From CAZIAK01 sp964537035 (lineage in GTDB: Bacteria > Planctomycetota > B15-G4): a stretch of DNA of 64,000 bases. The first letter of the stretch is position 1. Each line of letters begins with the position of its first letter. A program made the position numbers and the translations under genes. A model generated the notes under the pieces. That model saw only the letters and a list, made by a program, of their open reading frames with translations, was not told the DNA's origin and did no database searches. Positions 16,954 through 25,947 of the stretch are shown one piece after another. The stretch covers positions 21,366-85,365 of the forward strand of contig CAZIAK010000019.1 of the NCBI GenBank assembly GCA_964537035.1, read 5' to 3'.

Positions 16954-17514
16954 ATGCACTACCTGACTCGCCAGCGACTGCACCTCTCGCTCTTTCATCC
17001 GTTGATGAAGATCTTGATGACGCTCTACATCCTGAGCGTGGGTGCAGGCGTGTACGTGGCCTCGCTCAAGTACACCGACCGGGCCGAGTACACCGCCGAG
17101 GGCATGGAGACCTGGGTCGCTGGCAGCGGCGAGGTCTCCGAGGATGAACTGCTGGGCGACCCCTTCGCCGACATGGACGACTACTCTGCGGGCATGAGTC
17201 GCCGTGAGCTGGTGGACATCGTGCACCCGCACCTGTTCACCGTGCCCATGGTGCTGTTCCTCCTGGGACATCTGCTGCACCTGACCCGCCTGCCGGACTG
17301 GCTCAAGCTGACCATCAACGTGGGTGCGTTCGGCTCATTCGGCGCGACGTTCCTGCTGCCCTTCCTGATCATCGAAGACTCCACACTCGCGCCCCTGCTC
17401 TACATCAGCAGCGCGCTCATGCTGGTCACCTTCGTAGCCCTCTGCGCCGTCCCCCTGTGGGAGATGTGGCTAGGCAAACCAGGACAAGGCTTCAACGCCA
17501 TCCCCAAGCGCTGA
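16954..17514 (+). CDS. Four-helix membrane protein with conserved-looking His pairs
   Basis: 186 residues, with helices at about 17-38, 91-112, 117-140 and 146-168 and a ~50-residue acidic loop after helix 1. Histidines cluster at the membrane edges: H10 and H15 before helix 1, H91 and H93 (VDIVHPHLFTVPM) and H106/H109 within or at the end of helix 2 (LGHLLHLTRLP). This arrangement could bind b-type haem, which would suit an electron carrier between quinones and the FMN-binding protein encoded 83 nt upstream, but I cannot name a family. No CxxCH motif is present. Same strand as the barrel and flavin genes, so an operon is likely. Confidence 0.72.
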   Translation: MHYLTRQRLHLSLFHPLMKILMTLYILSVGAGVYVASLKYTDRAEYTAEGMETWVAGSGEVSEDELLGDPFADMDDYSAGMSRRELVDIVHPHLFTVPMVLFLLGHLLHLTRLPDWLKLTINVGAFGSFGATFLLPFLIIEDSTLAPLLYISSALMLVTFVALCAVPLWEMWLGKPGQGFNAIPKR

Positions 17515-18059
17515 CCGCCCGCAGGCCAGGCGTCTGTACCACAGGTCCTCAACTCACAGTGCTCCGCCTAGACCTTCATCGCAGGCCAGGGCAAAGAGCC
17601 TCGGCCGTGCAAGAAACTAACACCACCAAGCGCACGATCTCCTGCGCTTCCACGTGCGAGGGCTGCCCTGATTTTGACCAGGGGGGGTCTGGAGCGAGTT
17701 CACGAGGCCAAGCCGAGTTGTCTGAGCGCCACGGCCCCCCCTGGTCAAAAACAGGGCAGCCCGGAAAACCCCAGCGCAGGCGATCTGCAGCGCAAACGAC
17801 CGCGTAGAACCGCCCGCCCCCCCCCACTTCACCCTTCGGTGACAGACAGCCCCACGCGAATCGATCGTGCAGCCTGCTAGAGCCCGAGCCCCTCAGCACT
17901 GCAACGCTCTCGCGCCGTGGGGACCTGACGTCCTCCCCCTTTCGGCAGGACCTGGCTTCTGGCTTGAGGCCCCTTCGATCAAGTCACCCCCTGCCGAACC
18001 CGAAAACAGAGCCACAGGAGATCGTCAAGGAGCCACACCATCTCAGCGAGCCAACGGTC
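17515..18059. other. 545-nt intergenic region with repeats
   Basis: No convincing gene. It contains the 10-mer GCAGGCCAGG twice, exactly 60 nt apart (17521 and 17581), the long inverted repeat at 17630-17793, a run of ten or more C residues near 17817-17825, and a 9-bp inverted repeat TTCGGCAGG/CCTGCCGAA (17941-17949 and 17990-17998) that could form a leader hairpin ahead of the FG-GAP gene. Open frames here are short and have no family match I recognise. Confidence 0.6.
17630..17793. repeat. 164-bp imperfect inverted repeat, MITE- or REP-like
   Basis: A 28-nt left arm at 17660-17687 (GGGCTGCCCTGATTTTGACC then G-rich) pairs with 17735-17762 with one mismatch, around a 47-nt loop. Outside these, 17630-17648 and 17774-17793 pair again (GATCNCCTGCGCT core, with small gaps), so the whole 164 bp can fold into one long hairpin. 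It lies between two genes on the same strand. There is no U-run, and the loop is long, so a simple terminator is unlikely. No target-site duplication is obvious. Confidence 0.68.
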
Positions 18060-19547
18060 ATGCGCAAACGACCAAGATCAGGAGTGATCCCTCTGAGGGC
18101 CAGCGCCGCGGCGCTCGCCCTCTTTTCTTCGGCAGCTCTGGCAGGAGCGGATCAGCTCTTCACGGAGGCTCAGCTGCCTGCGGGATCGGTACCCCAGGCC
18201 GTGGTCATGTCCGATCTCGACGGCGACGGGCTGATTGACATCGCCGCAGCCCACCAGTTCTCGGCAGACGTCTGGGTCTGGATGGGCCGGGGTGATGGCA
18301 GCTTCGACGCGGGAGTGTCCTACCCGGTGGGCTCCCAGCCCATGGCGCTGACCGCCGGCGATGTCGATGGCCAGAACGGCCTGGACCTGGTCACCGCCAA
18401 CAGTGGCTCCGGGGATGTCTCGGTGTTGCTGGGTGTGGGTGACGGCAGCTTCTCCCCCTCGGTCTCCTACCCGGCGCTGGTGTTCCCCAATGACGTTGCA
18501 CTGGGCGACCTGGACGGAGACGGGCAACTCGACATGGTGGTGGCCAGCACCAGCTCCAGCCAGCCCCTGGCCGTACTCCTCGGCGCAGGTGCGGGACAGT
18601 TCGGCGCGCCATCCCTCCTGCCCCCAGGGTATTGCGCCGATGCCGTGGCCCTGGCCGATCTCGACAATGACAACCAGCTCGACATGGCCGTGGCCTGCTC
18701 TAGCGACGACGTGGCCCGGGTGTTCCCTGGCCTGGGTGACGGCAGCTTCGGCCCGGCCCAAGAACACGACGTGGGCATCGACCCCGGCGCCGTGGTGCTC
18801 GCCGACATCGACGGTGACAACCAGCTCGACATGATCGTGGCCAACTCAGGCGAGTCGAGCTTGTCCGTGCTGCTTGGCGACCCTGGATTGGCGTTCTCGC
18901 CCGCGGTCGCCCATCCCACCGGTCTCAACCCCACGTCATTGCGCAGCGGCGATCTGGACGGTGACGAGCGCGCCGACGTGGTGGCCACGAACTTCGGCAC
19001 CAATGACCTCTCGCTGCTCTTCGGCGCGGGGGACGGCAGCCTCTCCCAACCCCAGCCCCTGCAGGCCGGGTTGTTCCCCGCAGCAGTGGACATCGCCGAC
19101 GTGAACGGGGACTTCATCGCCGACCTGGCCGTGGCCAACTCGTTCTCGGCCTCGGTCTCGGTCTTCACCAACCTGAGCGGCCCGTGGATCGACCTGGGTG
19201 GCTCTGTGGCTGGCGCCGCAGGTAGCGCCAGCCTCGTGGCCACCGGAATCCCCGCCGCCAATCTCCCTGTCTCGTTACTGATCGACGGCCTGCCCCTTGG
19301 CTTCCGCCTCGGCTGGCTCGTGGTGGGTCTGGAGCGCGCCGATCTGCCCTACAAGGGCGGCGTCCTGGTGCCTCAGCCCTTGGGCGTCCTGCCCGTACTG
19401 GCAGGTGTGTCCTTGAACTTCCGCTGGCCCATCGGTCTCCCTCCCGGAACGAGCGTTTATCTGCAGGCCTGGTTTGACGTGTCAGGTTTGCAGGCCGGTC
19501 CCGCCACCGGATCCAACGGCTTGAGGGCCGTGGTCCAGTCGCTCTGA
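18060..19547 (+). CDS. Secreted FG-GAP/VCBS repeat protein with C-terminal planctomycete-type domain
   Basis: About 495 residues from ATG 18060, chosen because it starts a signal peptide (about 1-30, ending SSAALAGA); an upstream in-frame ATG at 17964 would bury it. Residues ~35-370 hold about seven FG-GAP/VCBS units, each with a DxDxDG-type calcium loop (DLDGDGLIDI, DLDGDGQLDM, DLDNDNQLDM, DIDGDNQLDM, DLDGDERADV), predicted to fold as a beta-propeller outside the cell. Residues ~376-495 form a separate domain (WIDLGGSVAG ... PYKGGVLVPQPLGV ... PPGTSVYLQAWF) that recurs in the subtilase at 31860-33719. The role of such proteins is not established; adhesion or ligand binding is assumed. A terminator hairpin follows. 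Confidence 0.86.
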   Translation: MRKRPRSGVIPLRASAAALALFSSAALAGADQLFTEAQLPAGSVPQAVVMSDLDGDGLIDIAAAHQFSADVWVWMGRGDGSFDAGVSYPVGSQPMALTAGDVDGQNGLDLVTANSGSGDVSVLLGVGDGSFSPSVSYPALVFPNDVALGDLDGDGQLDMVVASTSSSQPLAVLLGAGAGQFGAPSLLPPGYCADAVALADLDNDNQLDMAVACSSDDVARVFPGLGDGSFGPAQEHDVGIDPGAVVLADIDGDNQLDMIVANSGESSLSVLLGDPGLAFSPAVAHPTGLNPTSLRSGDLDGDERADVVATNFGTNDLSLLFGAGDGSLSQPQPLQAGLFPAAVDIADVNGDFIADLAVANSFSASVSVFTNLSGPWIDLGGSVAGAAGSASLVATGIPAANLPVSLLIDGLPLGFRLGWLVVGLERADLPYKGGVLVPQPLGVLPVLAGVSLNFRWPIGLPPGTSVYLQAWFDVSGLQAGPATGSNGLRAVVQSL

Positions 19548-19580
19548 GCTTCAGCCACCCAACGGACCACAAATCGTGAC

Positions 19581-19614
19581 GAGGCGGTGCGCCACAGCGA
19601 CGGCGCGCCGCCTC
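19581..19614. terminator. Bidirectional rho-independent-type terminator
   Basis: A 13-bp GC-rich stem (19581-19593 GAGGCGGTGCGCC with 19602-19614, one T-G mismatch) and an 8-nt loop, followed on the plus strand by ATTTTG. It sits between the convergent FG-GAP and helicase genes, so it can serve both. The T-run is short. Confidence 0.62.
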
Positions 19615-19623
19615 ATTTTGTCG

Positions 19624-22600
19624 TCAGGCCAGGCCCACGGTCTCGTCGCGGATCACGCAGCCGCCAGACTCCGCAAGCAGGTCGAGACCACGAGCGGTGG
19701 CCTCCAAGATCTTGCGCCCGCTGCGCTGATAGCCGAACAGCCGAGCCATCTCCCGCTCGAGGTCGGCCCGAGGCAAGCTGATGTTGATGGCCAGGACGTG
19801 GGCAGCGGCGGCGGCCAGCTCTTCGCTCGGCAACTCCTCCGGGCGTCGCTCGGAGGCTTCGTCTGCGGGCACCCTGAACCGTCGCCATGCGCTCGGCTCC
19901 ACGTCCGCCAGCCAGAGAAAGTCTCGGCGTCGCAGGACATCGGGCAGGGTCGCCAACACGACGTCGAGGCGCTCCCGCACCTTGGCGGTGAGCCGGTCGA
20001 TGCCCCAGGCTGCCGCCACACGGCGGAGGGCCAGCTCGACCTGCACCGGCCCTTCGGCTCGCACGACCTGCTCCAAGGCGGCAGCGACCTTGTGGACGTA
20101 GCGGCTATCGTAGAACTGCTCACCGTCGCCGTGCGCTGGGCCCAGGTCACAGGGCAGGTAGACGTCGAGGCCGCTCCGGCCACTCGACGCACTCGCCTCG
20201 GTCGTCGCCTCGGTCGTCGCCTCGGTCGTCGCCTCGGTCGTCGCCTCGGGTGTCGCCTCGGGTGTCGCCTCGGGTGTCGCCTCGGGTGTCGCCTCGGCGG
20301 GCTCAGCCTCGAGCGTCACCTGGCCAGCGAAGAGCTCAGAGCTCTCGTCGTCGCTGGGGGAAGCCTCGGCCGGTGGAGCTGAGGCCGGTGCCTGCGACTC
20401 TGCCAGCAACGCCGCGGCACTTCGCTCGGCTTTGCGTTCGGCGGCCGCGGCGGTCAACGCTGCATCCAACCTGGCCAACTCCCGATCACGATCGAGCCAC
20501 CACTCGGTGGACCAGACCCGGTGCAGGCGCCAACCCAGGCCAGCCAAGACCGACCCTCTCAGGCGATCCCGATCACGAGCGGTGCTCGCCCGTGAATAGG
20601 TCGGGCCATCACACTCGACGCCCAGCAGGAAGCGCTCGGGGTCCTCGTCGTCCCGCACCGCCAGGTCGACTCGGTACTCCGAACAACCCACTCGCCGCTC
20701 GATGCGCCACCCTCGCTCCACCAGCCGCGCGGCCACGTCCTCTTCGAGGGCGCCGAGAGCGCCCCGACCCACCATGGTGGGCTGCTTCGACGTGTGCGCC
20801 TCGTCTGCCTGGGCCGCCGTGTCGACCCTGTCTGCGGGGAGCGCACCCAAGCGGCCGGCCAGCACCGCAGGCCCGCGGGCCGCGTAGTCGATATAGCTCT
20901 TGAGCTGAGCCACACCCACCGCGCGAGTGCGGGACAGGTCGATCTGCTCCGGACGCAGAGACGTGAAGACGACCATCTCGCAACGAGAACGGGTGATGGC
21001 CACGTTCAGGCGCCGCTCGCCCCCTTCTCTGTTGAGCGGGCCGAAGTTCATCGAGACCTTGCCATCCACATCCGGCCCGTAGCCCACGGTGAACAGGATC
21101 ACATCCCGCTCGTCGCCCTGCACGTTCTCAAGGTTCTTGACGAACAGTGGCTCCAGGTTCTCCTGGGACAAGCGGGCATCGAGGGCGGCGTCCCCCCGGC
21201 GAGCCGCTTCGATGAGTTCTTCAATGAGCTGCTGCTGCGGCATGGAGGCAGACACGACCCCAAGAGACGGCGGCGTGTCCCCAGCCTTCATGCGCCGGCA
21301 CACCTCGGCCACCACCGCTTCAGCTTCGACCCGGTTGGTGCGCGTCTGCGAGCGGTCGTAGACACCGTCGGGCAAGTGCACGAGGCTCACGCCACGGTCG
21401 GGGGCAGCGGACGCAGCCGCAGGGAAGGTGTTCAGGCGGCCCTTGTAGTAATGGGCGTTGCTGAAGGCGATGAGCGCCTCGTCCCTGCTGCGATAGTGCC
21501 AGAGCAAGTCGAGCCCGGGCAGGCGAGCGGCGGCGCATTCGTCGAGCAGGCTCTCCAGTTCTTCCACAGCTTCGTCGTCGTACTCGTCGGCATCGTCCGT
21601 GCTCTTCATGAAGAACGTGGTCGGCGGGAGCTGACGGGAGTCGCCCACCACCACCACGTGACGACCGCGAGCGATGGCCCCCACCGCGTCCCACACCGGA
21701 ATCTGCGAGGCTTCGTCGAAGATCACGAGATCGAATGGAGCGATGTCTGCGGCCAGATGTTGAGCCACAGCCAAGGGACTCATGAGCAAGCAGGGCTTCA
21801 GCCGCGGCAGCAGATGCGGCAGGGTGGCGAAGAGCTTGCGCAAGGGCAGGTGGCGCCGCTTCTTGCGCAGCTCCCGCTGCAGGATGCCCAGCTCTGAGTG
21901 GTCGTTGGCCTCTCCTGCGGTCGATGGCAGGCCCGCCGCCAACCGAGCAGCGACCACCTGTTGGTTCAGCTGCAGGAGCGAACCATCGAGCTCGGCGAAC
22001 CGCTCGATCTTGCGTGTGTGTTCGCCGCCATGAAACCCCCGCAGGCGATCGTCAGTCGTCAGCCGAGCGGTGAGCCAGGCCTCGAGCACGGCCCGTTCGT
22101 GAGCCAGGGGAGCCTGTGCCGCGCTCAACTCGCCGCTCTCCAGCCCGGCGATGAGCGGCCGCAACTCTGCCCGGGAGAGCTCGGCCCGCACGCCTTGCCA
22201 GTGACACCAAGGCCGCAGTTCGCCCACAGCGCCGCGGAGGTTGGCGGCCTGTCGTGAAAGCCGAGGGATGTAGCCACCGTCAGCCGCGTCTCCCCAGGCG
22301 CAGGATGTGTCGAGCTGCAACAGATCAGCCAGGTGATCACCACAACGGGCCACGGTCTCGACCGCCCCTGCCAGACCGTTCCAGCGGGTGGCCTTGGGCG
22401 TCCCCGCCGCGATCTGATCTGCGCCGTCGGTGACCTGGCGCACCATGGCGACCGCCAAGCTCTGCAGCCGGGCGATGTCCCTGCCCGCGAGCCCGGCCAG
22501 CAAGCCGCGCACACGGCCTGCCCACTCCACCATGGCCCGCAACGCCGTGGCATCACCCCGGCCCGCTGCCCAGCGGCTGCCCAGGAGGACGGCTGCTTCA

Positions 22601-25600
22601 ATCTCGGTGGCGGCCAGCTCCGCTTCGGTCGCCCTGATCTCGACGGCCGTATCCAGGTCGCGCAGCACGGCCTCGTCGTGGGGCAGCTCTCCCCGACAAA
22701 GAGCCGCCAGCTCGCCGCGCACTCCACGGCGAGTGAAGAAACCCACGAGCACGAAGCTCGCCTTGGCCTGACGCAGGCGGCCCACCAGAGTCGGCACGTC
22801 CGCGGAGAAGAGCTGCTCTGTCCAGCGCTCGCCCAGGTCGGCCTTTCGTTGTTGGGTGGCCGCGGCCTTTTCGATCTGCACCTCGAGGCGGACGCGCAAC
22901 GAGCCCCAGTCCGGGGACGTGAGCAAGGGCTCGTTGGTCCCTGGACAGTCGAGAGCCAAGGTGACCAGTTCGGCCAGGCCAGCGAGGTCCCGGGCGCTGA
23001 GGCTGTCGGCGACCTCTGCGCCACCGTCGCCGGTCGTCTCGGGCGCTACGACATCGGCTGCGTCGCCGGTCGTCTTGGGCGCCAAGGTGACGGTCGCAGC
23101 GACATGTTGCGCAGAATCGCCGGCACCCCACCCAAGCGCCGTGGCCGTCTCGGTGGCCAGGGGGCGCAGCCGATCGAGCGCCTCGCTGAGCGCCACACAA
23201 GCCGCGCCGGCCTCCCCCGCCAGTGCGGGAGTCCATTCGCTGAGGCGCACGGGGAACAGGGCGTGATCGGCCGGGCGCTCCAGGCCATCGAGCGCCGCAT
23301 CGGCCCGGTCACACAGCTCTGCCACCGCGGGGAAGATCGACTCGGACAGGCTCAGGGCATCGGTCAGAGGGAGCTCGAGATCGGGCACGTCGCTCAGGGC
23401 GATCAGGCGCGACACCACCTCGTAGACGCTGCGCCCCAGGTTGCCCGGAGCGTGCAGCGCGAGCACGTGCTCGTTCAGCTCGTCACGCAACAAGGCCAGG
23501 CGATCGGCCTCTCCACGCCAGGCTTCTGGCTCGTCAGAGCGCAGCACATCAAGGGCGTCGCCCAGCTGCTCCAGGACATCACGCTTCGTCGCCTTGGCCG
23601 AATGCACAGCCAGGCAGAAAGGCGCAAGCCCCACCGCGGCGATGCGCCGCTGCACCACCTCAAGGGCGGCCTGCTTCTCGGCGACGAAGAGCACTCGCTG
23701 ACCGCTGCCCAGTGCCTGGGCGACCATGTTGGCAATGGTCTGGGACTTGCCTGTGCCCGGCGGCCCCTCCAGGCGAAAGCTCCGTCCATCGACAGCAGCA
23801 AGCACGGCCCTCAGTTGGGACGAGTCGGCGTCGAGCGGGCAGAGCACCTGGTGAGGCCCGTAGTCCTGGTCGAGGCTCGTCGCCGCGGCGAAGTCGTCGC
23901 CCCCAGGGAAGGCCTCGCCCGGTCGCTCGATCAGGTGGCGCGCCATGTCATTACGCAGCAGCACGTCGGCGCTCTCTTCGAGATCACGCCACATCAAGAA
24001 CTTGGCGAAGGAGAACAGGCCGATGGTGGCCGAGTCCTCCACGTCCCAGCGGTCGAAGTCTGCGACAGCACGACGGAAGGCCGAGAGGATGGCCTCCACG
24101 TCGTAGCCCGCTTCGTCCTCGGTCAGCGCATCGAGGCCTGTGGTGTCCAGCCCGAACTCGCTGCGCAGCTTCTCCAGCAAGGTGACGTTGATGCGGGCGT
24201 CGTCGTCGGCCAGCTCGACCCGAAAACCCTCACGGACCGAGCCCCGTTTCAGCTGCAACGGCAGCAGCAGGATGGGCGCCCGGCGGAGGGTCTGCTCCTC
24301 GTCGCTCTCGTACCAGGTGAGAAAGCCCACGGCGAGGTAGAGCACGTTGGCGCCGGTCTCTTCGAGGGACAGGCGGGCCGCCCGATAGACCTCCAGAAGG
24401 CGCTTGTCCAGCTCACCCGGGGGCAGGTCGGCGTGCAGCCTGAGCGCTCCGATCTCGTCGAGCAGGAAGCCTGCCACCGGGTCGTCGCCTGTGCGCTCCT
24501 CATGGATCGCCGGGCTGCGCGGGTCGGCGCCCTGCATGAACTCGTGCCGGGGCAGGATGCGAAAGGCCGCGCCGCCAGCGAGGGCATCCTCGACCGCTGC
24601 CGGGTCCTCGCATTGCAACGGAATGGTCCGCTTGCTCTCGCGGTAGTTGAGCAACCGGTTCCGTAGGGACAGATCGAGCAGGCGCCGCTTCCATCGCTGC
24701 AGGCGTTCGGGCCCCGAATCCTCGGGCTCAGCAGGGACGATCACTGCGGGCTCATCGGCCAGCGCGGACTCGCCCATGGGCACTGCCGCCACAGACTCAC
24801 GCTCTCGTTCGGGAGAGTCAGCGTCGGCCACAGACTCATCGGCCTCCACCGCCTCGTCTGGAGCCGCGACTTGGGCGGCAGTGAGCTCGTCCGGAGCGTC
24901 CGCGACGAGGGGTGCCTCTTCGCCGAGGGCCGAGCGCCAGGCTTCGGCGCCGATGCGCAGGGGCAGAGGGCGAATGCGCCGGCGCCTGGCCTCCCACACA
25001 TCGATGGTGCAGAGGACGTCGTCGCTCTTCAGCAACCGCACTTCGGCCTGGGCGATGGCCGCCTCGACCTCCACCGGGTCTTCGGCGGTGAGCAAGGTCG
25101 TCTCGCAAGCCACGATGTCGCCGAGCTTGACCCGCTTGCGCAGACGCAGGGGCGCGTCGACGCTGGGCTCGCCGAAGCCGCGATCGAGGGTCCAGCAACC
25201 CACCAGGGCATGGCTCCGGCAGAAGACCAACAAGGGGTGCAAGCCAGCCTGCTCCAGACAGGCTGCGAGCAGCAGGGTCAGGTCGAGGCACGTTCCCAGG
25301 CCACTGCCCAACACCTGGTCAGGCGAGCGAATCTTCTGCCCTTGGGACTCGTAGCTGGCGGGCGGCGTGGCGTACTCGATGTTGCGCTCGACCAACGCGG
25401 TCCACACTGCGGCGAGCATGGCCCGCACACGGTGCCGTTCGTTGCTGGCGTAGCCTGACAGCGCGCCGTTGCCCGTGCGCTCGGCCAACAGCTCACCAGC
25501 CCGAGCCAGCACGAGGTCGACCCCCGGGTGGTTTGGCAAGACGAAGGCCGCTGCGATCTCGGGCAACGAAGCCAGTCCGCCCCATTCGTTGTAGGCCAGG

Positions 25601-25947
25601 ACCTCCACGGCCTCGCTGCGCTTCGCGAGCACGGTGTCGCCAACGCTCACGGACACTTCGAGGGTGGTGGCTTCTCGTTCTGTCTGGCGGACGAGGCGAT
25701 CGGAATCCAGGACGATGTCCACAGTGTCCAGTGTGACCGTCGCCCCTGGGGCGATGTTGGGCAAGCTGCCTGTCCAGGGTTCGGCCAGATCAGATCCGAG
25801 TGTGATGTCCACACTCGCGCCGTCGAGCGACGTCTCGCCATCGTTGGTCACGCGCAGGGATGCCACCACCGGAACATCGTTCTGCTGCATGGCGTAGTTG
25901 ATACGACGATCGATATCGAGATCGATCGAGATCGCCTGGTCGTCCAT
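19624..25947 (-). CDS. DUF4011-superfamily I helicase with Vsr/DUF559-like nuclease and DUF3320
   Basis: 2107 residues in one frame. A beta-sandwich-like N-terminus (1-120) precedes a transglutaminase-like segment with C220 (GLGTCLDLTLLLAACLEQAG) and H246. DUF4011 follows near 430-470 (RWKRRLLDLSLRNRLLNYRE). The helicase core has Walker A LEGPPGTGKSQTIANM (near 725), Walker B VIFDEASQIPVWDA with GDSRQLPPT (near 1405-1435), and motifs V/VI LENVQGDERDVILF and LNVAITRSRCEMVV (about 1610-1655). A restriction-fold nuclease (VDLAVRDDEDPERFLLGVECDG, near 1760) is followed by a Thr/Glu/Ala/Pro repeat linker and a C-terminal DUF3320. Proteins of this layout occur in bacterial defence islands and are predicted antiphage nucleases; activity here is inferred. 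No partner defence gene is adjacent. Confidence 0.9.
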   Translation of the reverse strand: MDDQAISIDLDIDRRINYAMQQNDVPVVASLRVTNDGETSLDGASVDITLGSDLAEPWTGSLPNIAPGATVTLDTVDIVLDSDRLVRQTEREATTLEVSVSVGDTVLAKRSEAVEVLAYNEWGGLASLPEIAAAFVLPNHPGVDLVLARAGELLAERTGNGALSGYASNERHRVRAMLAAVWTALVERNIEYATPPASYESQGQKIRSPDQVLGSGLGTCLDLTLLLAACLEQAGLHPLLVFCRSHALVGCWTLDRGFGEPSVDAPLRLRKRVKLGDIVACETTLLTAEDPVEVEAAIAQAEVRLLKSDDVLCTIDVWEARRRRIRPLPLRIGAEAWRSALGEEAPLVADAPDELTAAQVAAPDEAVEADESVADADSPERERESVAAVPMGESALADEPAVIVPAEPEDSGPERLQRWKRRLLDLSLRNRLLNYRESKRTIPLQCEDPAAVEDALAGGAAFRILPRHEFMQGADPRSPAIHEERTGDDPVAGFLLDEIGALRLHADLPPGELDKRLLEVYRAARLSLEETGANVLYLAVGFLTWYESDEEQTLRRAPILLLPLQLKRGSVREGFRVELADDDARINVTLLEKLRSEFGLDTTGLDALTEDEAGYDVEAILSAFRRAVADFDRWDVEDSATIGLFSFAKFLMWRDLEESADVLLRNDMARHLIERPGEAFPGGDDFAAATSLDQDYGPHQVLCPLDADSSQLRAVLAAVDGRSFRLEGPPGTGKSQTIANMVAQALGSGQRVLFVAEKQAALEVVQRRIAAVGLAPFCLAVHSAKATKRDVLEQLGDALDVLRSDEPEAWRGEADRLALLRDELNEHVLALHAPGNLGRSVYEVVSRLIALSDVPDLELPLTDALSLSESIFPAVAELCDRADAALDGLERPADHALFPVRLSEWTPALAGEAGAACVALSEALDRLRPLATETATALGWGAGDSAQHVAATVTLAPKTTGDAADVVAPETTGDGGAEVADSLSARDLAGLAELVTLALDCPGTNEPLLTSPDWGSLRVRLEVQIEKAAATQQRKADLGERWTEQLFSADVPTLVGRLRQAKASFVLVGFFTRRGVRGELAALCRGELPHDEAVLRDLDTAVEIRATEAELAATEIEAAVLLGSRWAAGRGDATALRAMVEWAGRVRGLLAGLAGRDIARLQSLAVAMVRQVTDGADQIAAGTPKATRWNGLAGAVETVARCGDHLADLLQLDTSCAWGDAADGGYIPRLSRQAANLRGAVGELRPWCHWQGVRAELSRAELRPLIAGLESGELSAAQAPLAHERAVLEAWLTARLTTDDRLRGFHGGEHTRKIERFAELDGSLLQLNQQVVAARLAAGLPSTAGEANDHSELGILQRELRKKRRHLPLRKLFATLPHLLPRLKPCLLMSPLAVAQHLAADIAPFDLVIFDEASQIPVWDAVGAIARGRHVVVVGDSRQLPPTTFFMKSTDDADEYDDEAVEELESLLDECAAARLPGLDLLWHYRSRDEALIAFSNAHYYKGRLNTFPAAASAAPDRGVSLVHLPDGVYDRSQTRTNRVEAEAVVAEVCRRMKAGDTPPSLGVVSASMPQQQLIEELIEAARRGDAALDARLSQENLEPLFVKNLENVQGDERDVILFTVGYGPDVDGKVSMNFGPLNREGGERRLNVAITRSRCEMVVFTSLRPEQIDLSRTRAVGVAQLKSYIDYAARGPAVLAGRLGALPADRVDTAAQADEAHTSKQPTMVGRGALGALEEDVAARLVERGWRIERRVGCSEYRVDLAVRDDEDPERFLLGVECDGPTYSRASTARDRDRLRGSVLAGLGWRLHRVWSTEWWLDRDRELARLDAALTAAAAERKAERSAAALLAESQAPASAPPAEASPSDDESSELFAGQVTLEAEPAEATPEATPEATPEATPEATTEATTEATTEATTEASASSGRSGLDVYLPCDLGPAHGDGEQFYDSRYVHKVAAALEQVVRAEGPVQVELALRRVAAAWGIDRLTAKVRERLDVVLATLPDVLRRRDFLWLADVEPSAWRRFRVPADEASERRPEELPSEELAAAAAHVLAINISLPRADLEREMARLFGYQRSGRKILEATARGLDLLAESGGCVIRDETVGLA
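20195..20290. repeat. Eight-copy 12-bp tandem repeat inside the helicase gene
   Basis: Four units of GCCTCGGTCGTC (20195-20242) followed by four of GCCTCGGGTGTC (20243-20290), read on the plus strand. They encode alternating Thr-Glu-Ala-Thr and Thr-Pro-Glu-Ala linker units between the nuclease and DUF3320 domains (about residues 1886-1917). Multiples of 12 bp keep frame, so copy number could vary without breaking the protein. Confidence 0.93.

Noticed and set aside
17576..17899. 107-codon minus-strand open frame across the long inverted repeat
   Set aside because: The sequence is dominated by the repeat arms and a C-run, and the predicted protein has no family-like feature.
20580..20600. Similarity of a stretch in the helicase gene to the right end of the CTAG element (CCGTGAATAGGTCGG)
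   Set aside because: The 15-nt match is inside conserved nuclease-region codons (GPTYSRAS) and lacks the rest of the element, so it is probably chance.
22333..24666. 777-codon plus-strand open frame opposite the helicase gene
   Set aside because: It mirrors the helicase coding frame, has a His/Gln/Gly-rich composition typical of antisense frames in GC-rich genes, and shows no domain or ribosome site.
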